Below, one piece after another: positions 15,585 to 22,811 of a DNA stretch of 22,811 nucleotides; positions within the stretch are counted from its first letter, which is position 1; every line of letters starts with the position of its first letter. The position numbers and the translations under genes are program-made. Below the pieces are notes generated by a model, which did no database searches, was not told the origin of the DNA, and worked only from the letters and a program-made list of their open reading frames with translations. This DNA comes from CAZDHT01 sp964505325 (GTDB taxonomy: Bacteria; Planctomycetota; PUPC01): NCBI GenBank assembly GCA_964505325.1, contig CAZDHT010000060.1, positions 1 to 22,811 of the forward strand, read 5' to 3'.

Positions 15585-16373
15585 CTACCTCCAGGCAAAA
15601 TGAACCAGGGCCGCGATTCCGACCGCAAAACAATACGGCGAAAAGACCCACAGACCGGCCCGCCGGACGATCCGGATCAGCACCACCAGCGCGATCCAGC
15701 TCGAGACCAACGCCACCGCAAACGCAACCAGCGCCGGCAGCAGCCCGACGCCCGCCTCGCACCTGCCCGACAGCAGCTTCAGGCCTTCGTAGCCACCGGC
15801 CGCGATAATCGCAGGCACGGCCAGGAGAAACGCGAACCGGACCGACGCATCCCGGCTCAGCCCGAGCGACCGCCCCGCGCTGATCGTCATCCCCGACCGC
15901 GATATGCCCGGCAGCAAGGCCAACGCCTGCGCCACCCCCACCGCCAGCACCTGCCACAGGCCCATCTTCTGCTCCGTTCCCGATGCCTCTCGCCGGCGGC
16001 GGGCGGCGGCTTCGCCCCCGATCAGCATCAGGCCCGTCGCCATCAGAAAGAGGGCCACCGCCACCGGGTCCCGGGCGACGTTCTCGACCACGTCACCGCA
16101 CAGCAACCCGGCCGCGATGGCCGGGGCCGTCGCGATGCAAATATACACCCCGAGGCGGCGATCAGCGCCAAACAACCGGAGCACCTCGCGGCGGAACACG
16201 ATCAGCACCGCGCCGAGCGATGCCACGTGCACCAGCACCGACAACGCCAGCCGGTCCTTTCCCGCGCCCCCGGCAAGGGCGTCGTACAGGGCCAAATGCC
16301 CCGAACTGCTCACCGGCAGGAACTCCGTCAGGCCCTGCACGAGACCGTAGATCGCCGCACCCAGTTCGGTCAC
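15585..16373 (-). CDS. uppP: Undecaprenyl-diphosphatase (BacA/UppP family)
   Basis: Integral membrane phosphatase that converts undecaprenyl diphosphate to the monophosphate carrier used for peptidoglycan and polysaccharide export. 262 residues from GTG at 16373. The signature E-F-L-P-V-S-S-S-G-H-L lies near residues 17-27, and the second catalytic loop LLPGISRSGMTISAG is in the middle; hydrophobic segments cover most of the rest. The frame is open upstream to 16544, but the GTG is chosen because GGAAGGAG precedes it closely and the product then begins VTELGAAIYGLVQGLTEFLP, as family members do. Only 3 nt separate it from ftsK, so the two are probably one operon. Confidence 0.96.
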   Translation of the reverse strand: MTELGAAIYGLVQGLTEFLPVSSSGHLALYDALAGGAGKDRLALSVLVHVASLGAVLIVFRREVLRLFGADRRLGVYICIATAPAIAAGLLCGDVVENVARDPVAVALFLMATGLMLIGGEAAARRRREASGTEQKMGLWQVLAVGVAQALALLPGISRSGMTISAGRSLGLSRDASVRFAFLLAVPAIIAAGGYEGLKLLSGRCEAGVGLLPALVAFAVALVSSWIALVVLIRIVRRAGLWVFSPYCFAVGIAALVHFAWR

Positions 16374-16639
16374 GTGGCTCCTTCCGCCGGGGCCTGTCAC
16401 TAAGCCGCGTTCACAGCAGCAGTTACGCCGGATGCCCGCTGCGCACGAAAAGGGCGCAATCCCCCCGCGTGCCAAACGGCGTACTTTCATAGGTATCGAC
16501 ATTCCATGCCCCTGTCCTTTAGCCAAAAATCGGCGTTCGGGCAAAACAGATGCACGTCAAGAGAGGACGGGGAAATGTGATTCAGACAGTCCTGCGTCAC
16601 GTCGTTGATCGCCGGAGGTGATCTTTTGAAGTGCGCCCG
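16374..16639. other. Non-coding stretch upstream of uppP
   Basis: No supported gene or RNA. A minus-strand open frame (16487-16684) begins inside the dispersed repeat; its second half (CLNHISPSSLDVHLFCPNAD and on to a TGA) could be the tail of a lost gene, but nothing identifies it. I saw no convincing -10/-35 pair for uppP. Confidence 0.4.
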
Positions 16640-16674
16640 TTCGACTTCGCTCAGGGCGCTTTGAGCCTGTCGAA
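16640..16674. repeat. Dispersed hairpin repeat (TTCGAC/GTCGAA)
   Basis: TTCGAC (16640-16645) with nearby CTCA pairs with TTGAG...GTCGAA (16661-16674). The right arm TTGAGCCTGTCGAA is the same core found inside the sulfatase gene at 381-399. Confidence 0.6.
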
Positions 16675-16778
16675 AGGCGGTCACCCGAGACCACGTAAGA
16701 CTTCAGCCATTTGAAGCGTGACGGTGCAAAAGGTGTCAGGACTGCTCTGCTGAAAACCGAGATCCTTCGTGCAGCCTG

Positions 16779-16805
16779 TCCTGAGCGAAGCCGAAGGGCT
16801 CAGGA
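16779..16805. repeat. Dispersed hairpin repeat (TCCTGAGC/GCTCAGGA)
   Basis: Perfect 8-nt arms at 16779-16786 and 16798-16805 flank GAAGCCGAAGG. The core resembles the neighbouring repeats at 16640 and 16854, so at least three units of a related family lie within 300 bp. Confidence 0.6.
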
Positions 16806-16825
16806 TGACATGAATACAGCAGACT

Positions 16826-17038
16826 CTAGCACTACAACGCTACATCTTGGACGGAGAGATTCTTCGCTTCGCTCAGAATGACAGAATCGGGTGTCTTCAT
16901 GTCATTCTGAGGAGCGGAGCGACGAAGAATCTCTCGCCGTTCCGACGCGTGAGACAACAGACCGGCGTGATGCGCAAGTCACTGCTCTACAAGCGGTTAC
17001 GTCGCCAAAGGCGAGGAGATCTAGCGTTGTAGTGCTAG
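16826..17038. mobile_element. MITE-like element bounded by CTAG
   Basis: A perfect 16-nt inverted pair, CTAGCACTACAACGCT at 16826-16841 and its complement at 17023-17038, extends to about 21 of 22 matching positions. Both outer ends are CTAG, the same sequence that flanks the adjacent IS701-type element, so the body may be 16830-17034 with a CTAG target duplication. The ~205-bp interior has no transposase, only a hairpin repeat and a plus-strand frame ending VMRKSLLYKRLRRQRRGDLAL (split here as VMRKSLLYKRL and RRQRRGDLAL) whose stop falls in the right terminal repeat. That layout fits an internally deleted insertion sequence. The family is inferred from the CTAG ends. Confidence 0.6.
16854..16935. 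repeat. Long dispersed hairpin repeat inside the MITE-like element
   Basis: Left arm 16854-16883 (GAGAGATTCTTCG...CAGAATGACA) is the inverted copy of right arm 16900-16935 (TGTCATTCTGAGG...AATCTCTC) with a small insertion in the right arm. It is the largest of the CTTCG/CTCAG-type repeats in this cluster. Confidence 0.7.
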
Positions 17039-18553
17039 TTCTACTGTCTTGCTTCATCGTTGTTGGCTGATCCGTAGAGACGGGAGTCGGTTACGGGTCT
17101 TCCAGTGATAGAATCGCGCCTGTTCGTTGCGCGTGAGTCGCCGGGTTGCTTCGCGGGCGACGCGCTCTGGAGTGTAGCACCCGCAGGCTTCATGCAGCAG
17201 CATCGCCAGCCCTTGCCGAACTTGGGGGACCGTGATGGCGGGGGTCTGTTTTTTTCCCCCGCCGTGCTTCGCGGATCAAGAACCAGACGGCGATCAGCGA
17301 GAGAACCTGGTGGTGATGCCAACCGGCCCACGTGCGGACTTCGTAGTCTGCAAGCCCCGCCTCGCTCTTGCCGCGCTGGATGCATTCCTCGATGCGGTGT
17401 TCCGCCTTGGCGACGCGGGCGAGTTCCCCAAGCGGCGTGTCCGGGGAAGCGTTCGACAGGTAGTAGTCGTGTTTCGTCTTGCCGGTTTCGTCCGGGCACC
17501 GCGTGGCCACGAGGAGTTCTTCCGTCGGCCGGGTGCGGCTGTGTTCGGTGCGGGCCACGACGCGCGTCTTCAGAATCTTGACGGTGAGCGGGCCTTTCTC
17601 GCCGTCGCGCACTTCGATCGTTGTCCAGGCGGCGTCGGGCATGGACGCGGCCCATCGGTCCACTCGTTGGAAGGGCGGCTTGGGTTTGGCTCCGCGGCCC
17701 TTCCACGTCGGAGGGGCGGACTCAAGGTCGCGGACGTTTGTGTTCGTCGGCACGGCCAGAAGGTACGATTCGCCCAGCGCACGTAAATCCCTGCGAAACG
17801 ACGTGCTACGGCCCATTTCGTCGTCTCCCGCAACCCACGCATGGGGCAGGAGCTTCCCGTCCTCTCGCAGCATCTCCAGAGCCAGTTTGTGGCGAGTACG
17901 GTAGCGGATATCCCGCGGGATGCCGCACGCCTCTCGGCGCGCCTTGTCCTCGGCCCACTCCTTCGGAAGGTACAACCGCATGTCGGCCAGAGCGTGTTCT
18001 TTCCGCGAGACGTAGCCCAGGTACACCGCCACCTGACCGTTCTCAACCTTGCCCAACCGGCCGATCCACTGCCGGGCCACCCCCGCCGAATGAGTGCCCT
18101 TCTTCGGAAACCCCGATGGATCAAACACCAGCACTCCGTCCCGCTCCCCCAGTTCCTCGCCCACCTGGCGCACCAACTCCGCCCCCAGCGGACCGGGGTC
18201 CCACTTGGAAAAACCCACGAACCACTGCAAACACCCACGGCCCTGATCGTTCCGGTACGCGATCGACTCGACGTTCTTGCGCTTCACGTTCGACAACAAC
18301 CCCGCCAAGTACGTCTTAGCATGGGCCTTCTGCTCCTTGCGCCAGAGGCAGTCCGCAAAAGGCTGCGCGAACTCACGCAGCCGCTCCATCATCCCGTCAA
18401 ACACCTCTGGCCCCACCGCACATTCCGCCAACAACTCCTTCTTCCGCAACTCAAATCGTCGTTCCATCGTTCTGCCCTCCCAAGGGACCATTCCCCCAGA
18501 AGGTGTATCGACACAACCACTTCAGAACCTTTAGAACAAATCAGACAGTAGAA
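17039..18553 (-). mobile_element. IS701-type insertion sequence, 1515 bp
   Basis: Perfect terminal inverted repeats TTCTACTGTCT (17039-17049) and AGACAGTAGAA (18543-18553) enclose a single transposase gene. CTAG flanks both sides (17035-17038 and 18554-18557) as a 4-bp target duplication, matching the YTAR-like preference known for IS701 elements. The left CTAG is also the right end of the MITE-like element, so the insertion used that CTAG. Ends and duplication are intact, but the transposase is frameshifted. Confidence 0.9.
17054..18467 (-). pseudogene. IS701-family transposase, frameshifted
   Basis: DDE transposase with VLVFDPSGFPKKGTHSAG (first Asp), ADMRLYLPKEWAEDKARR, WVAGDDEMG (second Asp), and IEECIQRGKSEAGLADYEVR with VRTWAGWHHH (region of the catalytic Glu). 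The ATG at 18467 follows GGGAGGG at a good distance; an in-frame ATG at 18491 adds only eight residues. At a run of seven A on the coding strand (17249-17255) the frame departs and ends early at 17190. Reading one base later restores GKKQTPAITVPQVRQG, LAMLLHEACGCYTPERVARE and on to QARFYHWKTRNRL, ending at TGA 17054-17056 near the left terminal repeat. An extra A (6 to 7) is the simplest cause. Transcript slippage at the A-run could still yield some full-length protein. Confidence 0.8.
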
Positions 18554-18557
18554 CTAG

Positions 18558-18776
18558 AAACAGACTTATCTGCTATCTGTCTATCTGGGGATGCTGACCG
18601 GCGGCGCGACGTATAACCCAATCGCACACGACGCCGACAAGGTCCTGACTAGCGACCGACGGATCAAGGTCCACCAACTCCGCCCCACAATCAAGCTCAC
18701 CGCAAACGTCCGCGGCACCCACGCTCGCAGCCTCGCCATCAAGCTCCGCACCAAGCCCGCGTCAAAGACACACTGA
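18558..18776 (+). pseudogene. Possible 3' remnant of an unknown gene next to the IS
   Basis: An open frame runs from the IS target duplication to a TGA at 18776. From ATG 18591 it encodes 61 residues including HDADKVLTSDRRIKVHQLR, PTIKLTANVRGTHARSLAI and a basic end. Third codon positions are strongly C/G, which favours this strand over the opposite reading. It may be the tail of a gene cut by the IS. No family is recognised. Confidence 0.35.
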
Positions 18777-19000
18777 CCGCGCACAGGTCCTCCGTACGTG
18801 CTAACCATAGTGCGGTCGGAAGAGGAAGGGAGTGAGACCATTAAATACGTATGGTGTCCCAGATAACTATGCCCGTCTTCACCGGATGAGTCGCAGTGGT
18901 GTATGTCCAGTTCGTGGACAGCGGGCACGATAAGAAAACCCACGACAAAGATCAGGAGACCCAGAATTGCCATTGGCCTTTTCATGATGTTGAAGTTCAT
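18581..19000 (-). pseudogene. Truncated small secreted or membrane protein gene with His/Cys segment
   Basis: The start is well supported: AGAAGGA lies just before the ATG at 19000, and the product begins with a hydrophobic segment (KRPMAILGLLIFVVGFLIVP) followed by HELDIHHCDSSGEDGHSYLGHH, a His/Cys-rich stretch that suggests metal contact. Beyond about base 18790 the translation becomes Arg/Trp-rich and looks antisense to the plus-strand remnant, so the natural C-terminus seems lost. It sits upstream of nothing intact. Identity is unknown; it resembles small metal-homeostasis proteins found next to transporters, which would suit the neighbour at 19070. Confidence 0.4.
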
Positions 19001-19069
19001 CGGTTCCTTCTGATAACTGCAAACAAGAAGGACCGTTTCTGATCACCGTATACAGGAGAGATCACCTCG

Positions 19070-19513
19070 CTACAGCCCAAGAAACTGGATCGCCAGGCCG
19101 GAAAGACAGATGGTCAAGCCGGCCAGAGCGTGCGTATATCGCTCTAATCTGCCTATCTTCGCAAAGCTGATACCCCATGCACCAAGCATTACAATGGTGA
19201 ACATTGTGCCGATTGTGACCAGCGAGAATACTGCCGCCACAAATACCATACCGAAAATGCTTTCCGTGGCTGCCGGATACATCAAAATGGGGACAAGGGG
19301 CTCGCACGGTCAGAACACAAATATGGTGAACAGAATCCAGGGGGTCATGCTCTTCTTGTTTTCGCTATGATGCGCATGCACATGGGCATGTTCTTCGGCA
19401 TGGTTGTGCTCATGCTCAAGTATAGTCTGGCCGGTGCTCAATAGAAGCAAGCCTTTCCGGACCCACCCATTATTGCGGTCGGCACCCAGTGGCCCTTCTA
19501 AACTTAAGTTCAA
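19070..19513 (-). pseudogene. His-rich nickel/cobalt or sulfite exporter-like transporter remnant
   Basis: The single frame reads KGLLLLSTGQTILEHEHNH, a His-rich loop (HAEEHAHVHAHH), then KKSMTPWILFTIFVF, a TGA at 19310-19312, and PCEPLVPILMYPAATESIFG followed by three hydrophobic helices to FLGL and stop. The W-x-L-F-T-x-F-V-F-(G)-P-C-E-P-L segment and His-rich loop fit NicO/TauE-SafE-like membrane transporters, where Gly precedes P-C-E-P. A GGA to TGA change explains the stop. The N-terminal helices are missing: the frame enters from a repeat at 19501-19525, and only a TTG could start it. This is a dead gene unless the stop is an assembly error. Confidence 0.6.
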
Positions 19514-19525
19514 GCTCTGACCCCG
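19501..19525. repeat. Palindrome-headed repeat at a gene junction
   Basis: A perfect 10-bp palindrome AACTTAAGTT (19501-19510) is followed by CAAGCTCTGACCCCG. The transporter frame and the small peptide frame upstream both break here. It looks like the footprint of an inserted extragenic element. Confidence 0.45.
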
Positions 19526-19599
19526 TTGCCAAGGATGGCCGTGTCAAACACTCCGATGATCATTGCCAAGGCCAAGTTTGTCATGCAGTTCTTCATCAT
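19510..19599 (-). CDS. Short hydrophobic peptide, probably a truncated gene start
   Basis: 29 codons from ATG 19599 (or 19596) with GGAGG 4 nt upstream, beginning MMKNCMTNLALAMIIGVFDT and ending at a TGA inside the repeat at 19501-19525. The strong ribosome binding site and hydrophobic N-terminus suggest a real gene start 33 nt after the beta-propeller gene, cut off by the repeat. No function can be assigned. Confidence 0.35.
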   Translation of the reverse strand: MMKNCMTNLALAMIIGVFDTAILGNGVRA

Positions 19600-19631
19600 C
19601 TTGCCTCCGACGAGTTTCCGTCACTCATGTC

Positions 19632-22211
19632 TCACCTCACGATTTCTTCAATGGACCATGTCTTTCGCAGGCGCAGCACACCGACGTTGGCGTGGTCGGC
19701 CACGTAGATGTAGCGCTCTGTGGCATCGACCGCCCCCGGCCACGACAGCGGCACAACCTTGGCCTCGTTCCAGCGGCCCTCGAGTTTTCTCCAGTCGTCG
19801 ATATTGCCGTAGGTGCCGAAGCGCAGGATCTCGTTGCCGGCGTTGTCCATCATCGCCACACTGCGAGTCAGGGTGTTGGGGTAAGTGATGCGGCCGTAAT
19901 CGTCGAGGCCGAACCTTGGGGAGAAACCAACCTGACCGGAATCGCGCGAGATTTGGCCGTAATGCACATCGTAGATCTTCGCTGGCCCCTTCAGGAGAGT
20001 GGGATAGAGACGTTTTCCCGTGCCTGTGGGTTCATACATGGCAATCCTTCCCATGTGTCTGCCGTAGACCCTGTCGCCCCTGAACCCGGCCGGCGGCTTG
20101 GGCGGATTATCGGGCAGCCGTATGCCAAGGTAGATGCGGCCCTGCCGGTCCACGCGCAGGCCGCCGCACATGTTACCGGGTTTCAGGATCGCCCTGCACT
20201 TGCCCGGTCCATTGACCGGATCGATGGGATGGTAGAACAGGTGTATATCCATGTATTTGTGGGGCGATGTGCCGCCCAGCACTAACATGCCGCCGTCGGG
20301 CGACGGCCACATGCCGCGGTCGAAATAGAGCGATCCGGGCCACTCGTTCATGAACAGCCTGTCGGAATAGATCGGACTGCCCGTGTTGCCCACGGGCGCA
20401 CGGGCGTGATCCTTGCCGTCGAGCGCCCAGCGATAGACCCTTTCATTCTTGTTCTGGCGGGTGAAGAGATAGCGGTTGCGGCTGTCGAGTGCCATCTCGG
20501 CGGCGAAGATCTGCCGCTTGTGGCTGCAGCGTCCGCCGTGGATGTCTCCCCGGGGTTGGGCGGCGGCGTCGCGACACTGGCGAAACTCGCCCTTCTCCCA
20601 GTCCCGCAGTTTCCAGATATCGCCGCAACCCGACGCAAAATAAGCGGTGTCGGTGACGGGATCGACAACCATACTGCGGAACGCCAGGTAGCGGAGTTTC
20701 TGGCCCGACTGGTAGAAGTCGCGCACGAGTTCCAGTCTCTTGCCCTTCTCGCGGTAGACCCGGGCCGGCAGGTCCTTGTAAGCGACCCAGATTCGCTTCT
20801 TCGCCCCGGAGCCGACTATACGGATGTAGCTGCGTTCCCGGAGCAGGATGACCATATCGTTGACGCACAGCTTCAACTGCACCGATGGCTTGTCGTCCTT
20901 GGACCAATCGTCGAAACGCAGTAGCTGTAGATCGCCTGGTGCCCCCTGACGGCCGAAGCGCGTGGTGACGTAGAGGGCCTTCCTCTCGGCGTCCCATGCC
21001 ACATCGTCGGGATTCGCGACGTTCAGATTGCGCACAAGCTTGGCGTCCTCCGTGAGCACTGCAACACGGTTGTTCACACGGTCGCAGACGAAGACGTGGC
21101 CGGCGCGGTCCACCGCAACGCCATGCAGCGGCGAATAGGACCTCTGCCTCTTTGTGTTGAACCTGGCGACCTGCCCGGCGGGCAAAGCAAACCACTGCGT
21201 GGCGGTGCGGGTGGCATAATCCACCTTCCACACCTGCCCCGGCCGCCAGAAGGGCTTGTCGTCAATGCGGCTGATGCCGCTGAGGTAGAACGATTTCCCG
21301 TCCGGCGTTGGGCAGGTGTAGATTCCGCCGCGGGCGCTACTGGAATTGTCCCAGGTCGTCCAGGAAATCAAAGGAGGCTTCTGCACGAGATGCGTGGCCG
21401 TGTGCACCTTGGGGTTGGGATCGATCGATCCGTCGGTGCGGAAAGTGAGCAGGTCCAGTTTGTTTGCTCCCGCGATGGTGATGATGTCGGGCGAAGCCGT
21501 TTGCACCATGAGCGGCGGAGAACCGAAGCCGCTCCTCATGTAGTTGATTACTGTCTTCGAGTAGCAGGGCCAGCTGGTCAATATCTGTGAGAGAGAAGGG
21601 GCGTAATTGCCGTCATTAAGGCGGTTGACGCCCCATCCTCTGACCTTCTCCCGCGGCATCCCGCCCGGGAAGGGAAACACGGTGCGGATGTAGTTGCCGT
21701 CGGCATCGTACTGCCGCACTGTGAAGGGTCCCTGCTGACCGGCCGTGCCGAAGACGTAGACGGATCCGTCTGCCTTGGCTTCGAGGCCGGCCACAGTCCA
21801 CATGCTGTGATTGTGGTGCTGGATCTCACTGCTGAAGAACGCGTACGGGTCGCCGCCGAGTATCTTGTCCAGCTTCGCGCCCATGCCCGCACGAACCCGA
21901 ACCTTGAACGGCCCGCCTTTTGCGGGCTCCTTATAGTCGTCCTTGCCATCCCATACAAGGGTCTGGGCCTTGGATTCGGCCTTGAGGGGTGGTGGAGGGT
22001 TCTTGCCCAGTACGCCCGCCGCCAGGTGCCGCACGACTTCACCCTTGGAATTGATGATAGCGACCTCAACATCAGTGAGTTTGTCTATCTCGAAGCTGAC
22101 TTTGTACTGCGCTCCGTCTTTGGTCAGGGACGGCTTCTGGACCCACTGCATGGCCGAGAGCGAGTTGGTGATGGCAAGAACTATTGCAAGTGCGGCGACG
22201 ACTGTCTTCAT
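19632..22211 (-). CDS. Large secreted beta-propeller (NHL-like) protein
   Basis: 859 residues. A signal peptide (MKTVVAALAIVLAITNSLSA) precedes an FlgD-like Ig module (~22-120: VSFEIDKLTDVEVAIINSKG, then LVWDGKDDY). The rest is built of beta-propeller blades, with NHL-like repeats such as SPLHGVAVDRAGHVFVCDRV followed by NNRVAVL, and a later GGLRVDRQGRIYLGIRL. The protein ends GAVDATERYIYVADHANVG with VLRLRKT, a final blade. Proteins of this type are common in polymer-degrading, sulfatase-rich bacteria, but their role is unknown. The start is fixed by AAGGAG (22219-22224) 7 nt before the ATG. Several Cys residues are present, but no CxxCH heme site. Function cannot be given beyond extracytoplasmic binding or scaffold. 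Confidence 0.85.
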   Translation of the reverse strand: MKTVVAALAIVLAITNSLSAMQWVQKPSLTKDGAQYKVSFEIDKLTDVEVAIINSKGEVVRHLAAGVLGKNPPPPLKAESKAQTLVWDGKDDYKEPAKGGPFKVRVRAGMGAKLDKILGGDPYAFFSSEIQHHNHSMWTVAGLEAKADGSVYVFGTAGQQGPFTVRQYDADGNYIRTVFPFPGGMPREKVRGWGVNRLNDGNYAPSLSQILTSWPCYSKTVINYMRSGFGSPPLMVQTASPDIITIAGANKLDLLTFRTDGSIDPNPKVHTATHLVQKPPLISWTTWDNSSSARGGIYTCPTPDGKSFYLSGISRIDDKPFWRPGQVWKVDYATRTATQWFALPAGQVARFNTKRQRSYSPLHGVAVDRAGHVFVCDRVNNRVAVLTEDAKLVRNLNVANPDDVAWDAERKALYVTTRFGRQGAPGDLQLLRFDDWSKDDKPSVQLKLCVNDMVILLRERSYIRIVGSGAKKRIWVAYKDLPARVYREKGKRLELVRDFYQSGQKLRYLAFRSMVVDPVTDTAYFASGCGDIWKLRDWEKGEFRQCRDAAAQPRGDIHGGRCSHKRQIFAAEMALDSRNRYLFTRQNKNERVYRWALDGKDHARAPVGNTGSPIYSDRLFMNEWPGSLYFDRGMWPSPDGGMLVLGGTSPHKYMDIHLFYHPIDPVNGPGKCRAILKPGNMCGGLRVDRQGRIYLGIRLPDNPPKPPAGFRGDRVYGRHMGRIAMYEPTGTGKRLYPTLLKGPAKIYDVHYGQISRDSGQVGFSPRFGLDDYGRITYPNTLTRSVAMMDNAGNEILRFGTYGNIDDWRKLEGRWNEAKVVPLSWPGAVDATERYIYVADHANVGVLRLRKTWSIEEIVR

Positions 22212-22249
22212 GGATGATCTCCTTATTATTCAGGTCTGTAATGCCTTCC

Positions 22250-22278
22250 ATTATTGATGGGTCAGTATTTCGAGTCAA
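22250..22278 (-). promoter_or_regulatory. Sigma70 promoter of the beta-propeller gene
   Basis: On the minus strand TTGACT (22273-22278), a 17-nt spacer and AATAAT (22250-22255) form a good promoter. The predicted start near 22243 gives a 30-nt leader containing the AAGGAG ribosome binding site. Confidence 0.65.
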
Positions 22279-22480
22279 GATGCATCCGACACGAGTTTCT
22301 TCTGCTGTGGTGGCAGCGAACAGGATCTGGCGAATGGGCACGGGAGGGTTGACACCTGAGCCCTGACGCCTGTCCTAATGTCTGGTCAGTCGGTTCTGGC
22401 CGTGCTACAGTCCTACGCGCTCCGAGATCGCATGGTCATTCTGCCCGCCTCCTGACAGCCTAGGAATTCCGGTGGAATGG

Positions 22481-22811
22481 ATGACATCCGTATCTTGGGC
22501 TGACATAGCTGAATATGACGGGCTCCAAATGGCCGACGTTGCATTGTCTGTGTTGCGGAAGGCCATTACCGTTTCCTGCTTGGCTAAGGGCCTCGCTCTT
22601 TCACAGAAACGCGATCTCTATTTCCCCGAAGGGCTGATTCCGGGAAATCGCCTGAAGTTCACCAACTACGATGGCACGAAGACATTCGTGAGTACGGTCG
22701 GAGAAAGAACATTCAAGTCTGGGCTAACGAAAGAGGTCGTGCGCTATCATCTATCTCCTAGAAGTCTGGCCGAAAAGGGGCTTTCTCGTCCGGCACTGGT
22801 GAAGGAGGCAC
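22481..22811 (+). CDS. Start of an unrecognised gene, runs off the right edge
   Basis: Open from ATG 22481 (MTSVSWADIAEYDGLQ) through 110 codons to the window end; a second ATG in frame at 22529 begins MADVALSVLRKAITV. The N-terminal helix is followed by a beta-rich stretch: RDLYFPEGLIPGNRLKFTNY, DGTKTFVSTVGERTFKSG, EVVRYHLSPRS. GGTGGA lies a few bases before the first ATG, a weak ribosome binding site. Codon use is less GC-biased than in the core genes. I do not recognise the domain, and the rest of the gene is outside the window. Confidence 0.55.
   Translation, partial: MTSVSWADIAEYDGLQMADVALSVLRKAITVSCLAKGLALSQKRDLYFPEGLIPGNRLKFTNYDGTKTFVSTVGERTFKSGLTKEVVRYHLSPRSLAEKGLSRPALVKEA

Noticed and set aside
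16487..16684. 65-codon minus-strand open frame upstream of uppP
   Set aside because: Its start lies inside a dispersed repeat, which supplies the first ~20 residues. The rest might be a gene tail but matches nothing.
17249..17255. Programmed -1 frameshifting in the transposase
   Set aside because: The frame needed is +1 (or -2), and the slippery heptamer A-AAA-AAC is not in register with the codons, so a base insertion is simpler.
19264..19312. Selenocysteine at the transporter TGA with a nearby stem (CCGTG/CACGG)
   Set aside because: Family context calls for Gly, the stem is weak, and the gene is truncated as well.
1380..19513. Recoding of TAG or TGA suggested by three in-frame stops (near 1499, at 4086 and at 19310)
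   Set aside because: TAG ends ftsK, uppP and the SGNH gene, and TGA ends gnd, hicA and hicB at family-typical lengths. The affected genes carry other damage or a simple one-base explanation.
22349..22379. Promoter for the right-edge gene starting with TTGACA at 22349
   Set aside because: No -10 box occurs at 16-18 nt; the nearest (CCTAAT) is 19 nt away and about 100 nt from the start codon.
1..22811. CRISPR array, tRNA or rRNA genes, replication origin
   Set aside because: No regularly spaced direct repeats, cloverleaf-like tRNA sequence or rRNA motif was seen on either strand. The repeats present are scattered hairpins.

Overview
The window is GC-rich bacterial chromosome (GC-rich third codon positions, short intergenic gaps, sigma70-type promoters, Shine-Dalgarno starts). 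A formylglycine sulfatase, a secreted SGNH hydrolase with a fibronectin III domain, a large secreted beta-propeller protein, an IS701-type insertion sequence and many dispersed hairpin repeats together suggest a member of the Planctomycetota/PVC group or a similar environmental lineage. No marker here fixes the phylum, so this is inference. TAG and TGA both act as ordinary stops.

Layout. Bases 1-4217 (all minus strand) hold a sulfatase running off the left edge, a decayed GIY-YIG nuclease gene, a complete hicA-hicB toxin-antitoxin pair with a consensus promoter, a truncated gene fragment, a secreted protein of unknown function, and a small membrane-protein gene broken by an amber codon. A secreted FN3-SGNH hydrolase (4244-5761, minus) lies back to back with gnd (6126-7571, plus; decarboxylating 6-phosphogluconate dehydrogenase). 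gnd has a promoter far upstream, and its predicted leader contains two large hairpin repeats.

Bases 7608-16373 (minus) form the core block: uppP (undecaprenyl-diphosphatase), ftsK (DNA translocase) 3 nt behind it, and, from its own promoter, a soluble 1809-residue hybrid histidine kinase with 11 tandem PAS domains and a C-terminal receiver. uppP and ftsK belong to cell-wall lipid recycling and chromosome segregation and are probably co-transcribed.

Bases 16374-19600 are a mobile, decaying region: dispersed hairpin repeats, a MITE-like element bounded by CTAG, an IS701-type insertion sequence (1515 bp, CTAG target duplication) whose transposase is frameshifted at a homopolymer, then fragments of several genes, including a His-rich transporter with an in-frame TGA. 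Beyond it lies a secreted 859-residue beta-propeller protein with a clear promoter (19632-22211, minus), and the start of an unrecognised plus-strand gene at the right edge.

I found no multi-gene system that looks new. The observations most worth checking are the repeat inserted in frame inside the sulfatase, the double hairpin in the gnd leader, the two adjacent elements sharing a CTAG, the 11-PAS kinase, and four disrupted genes that could be true decay or assembly errors.
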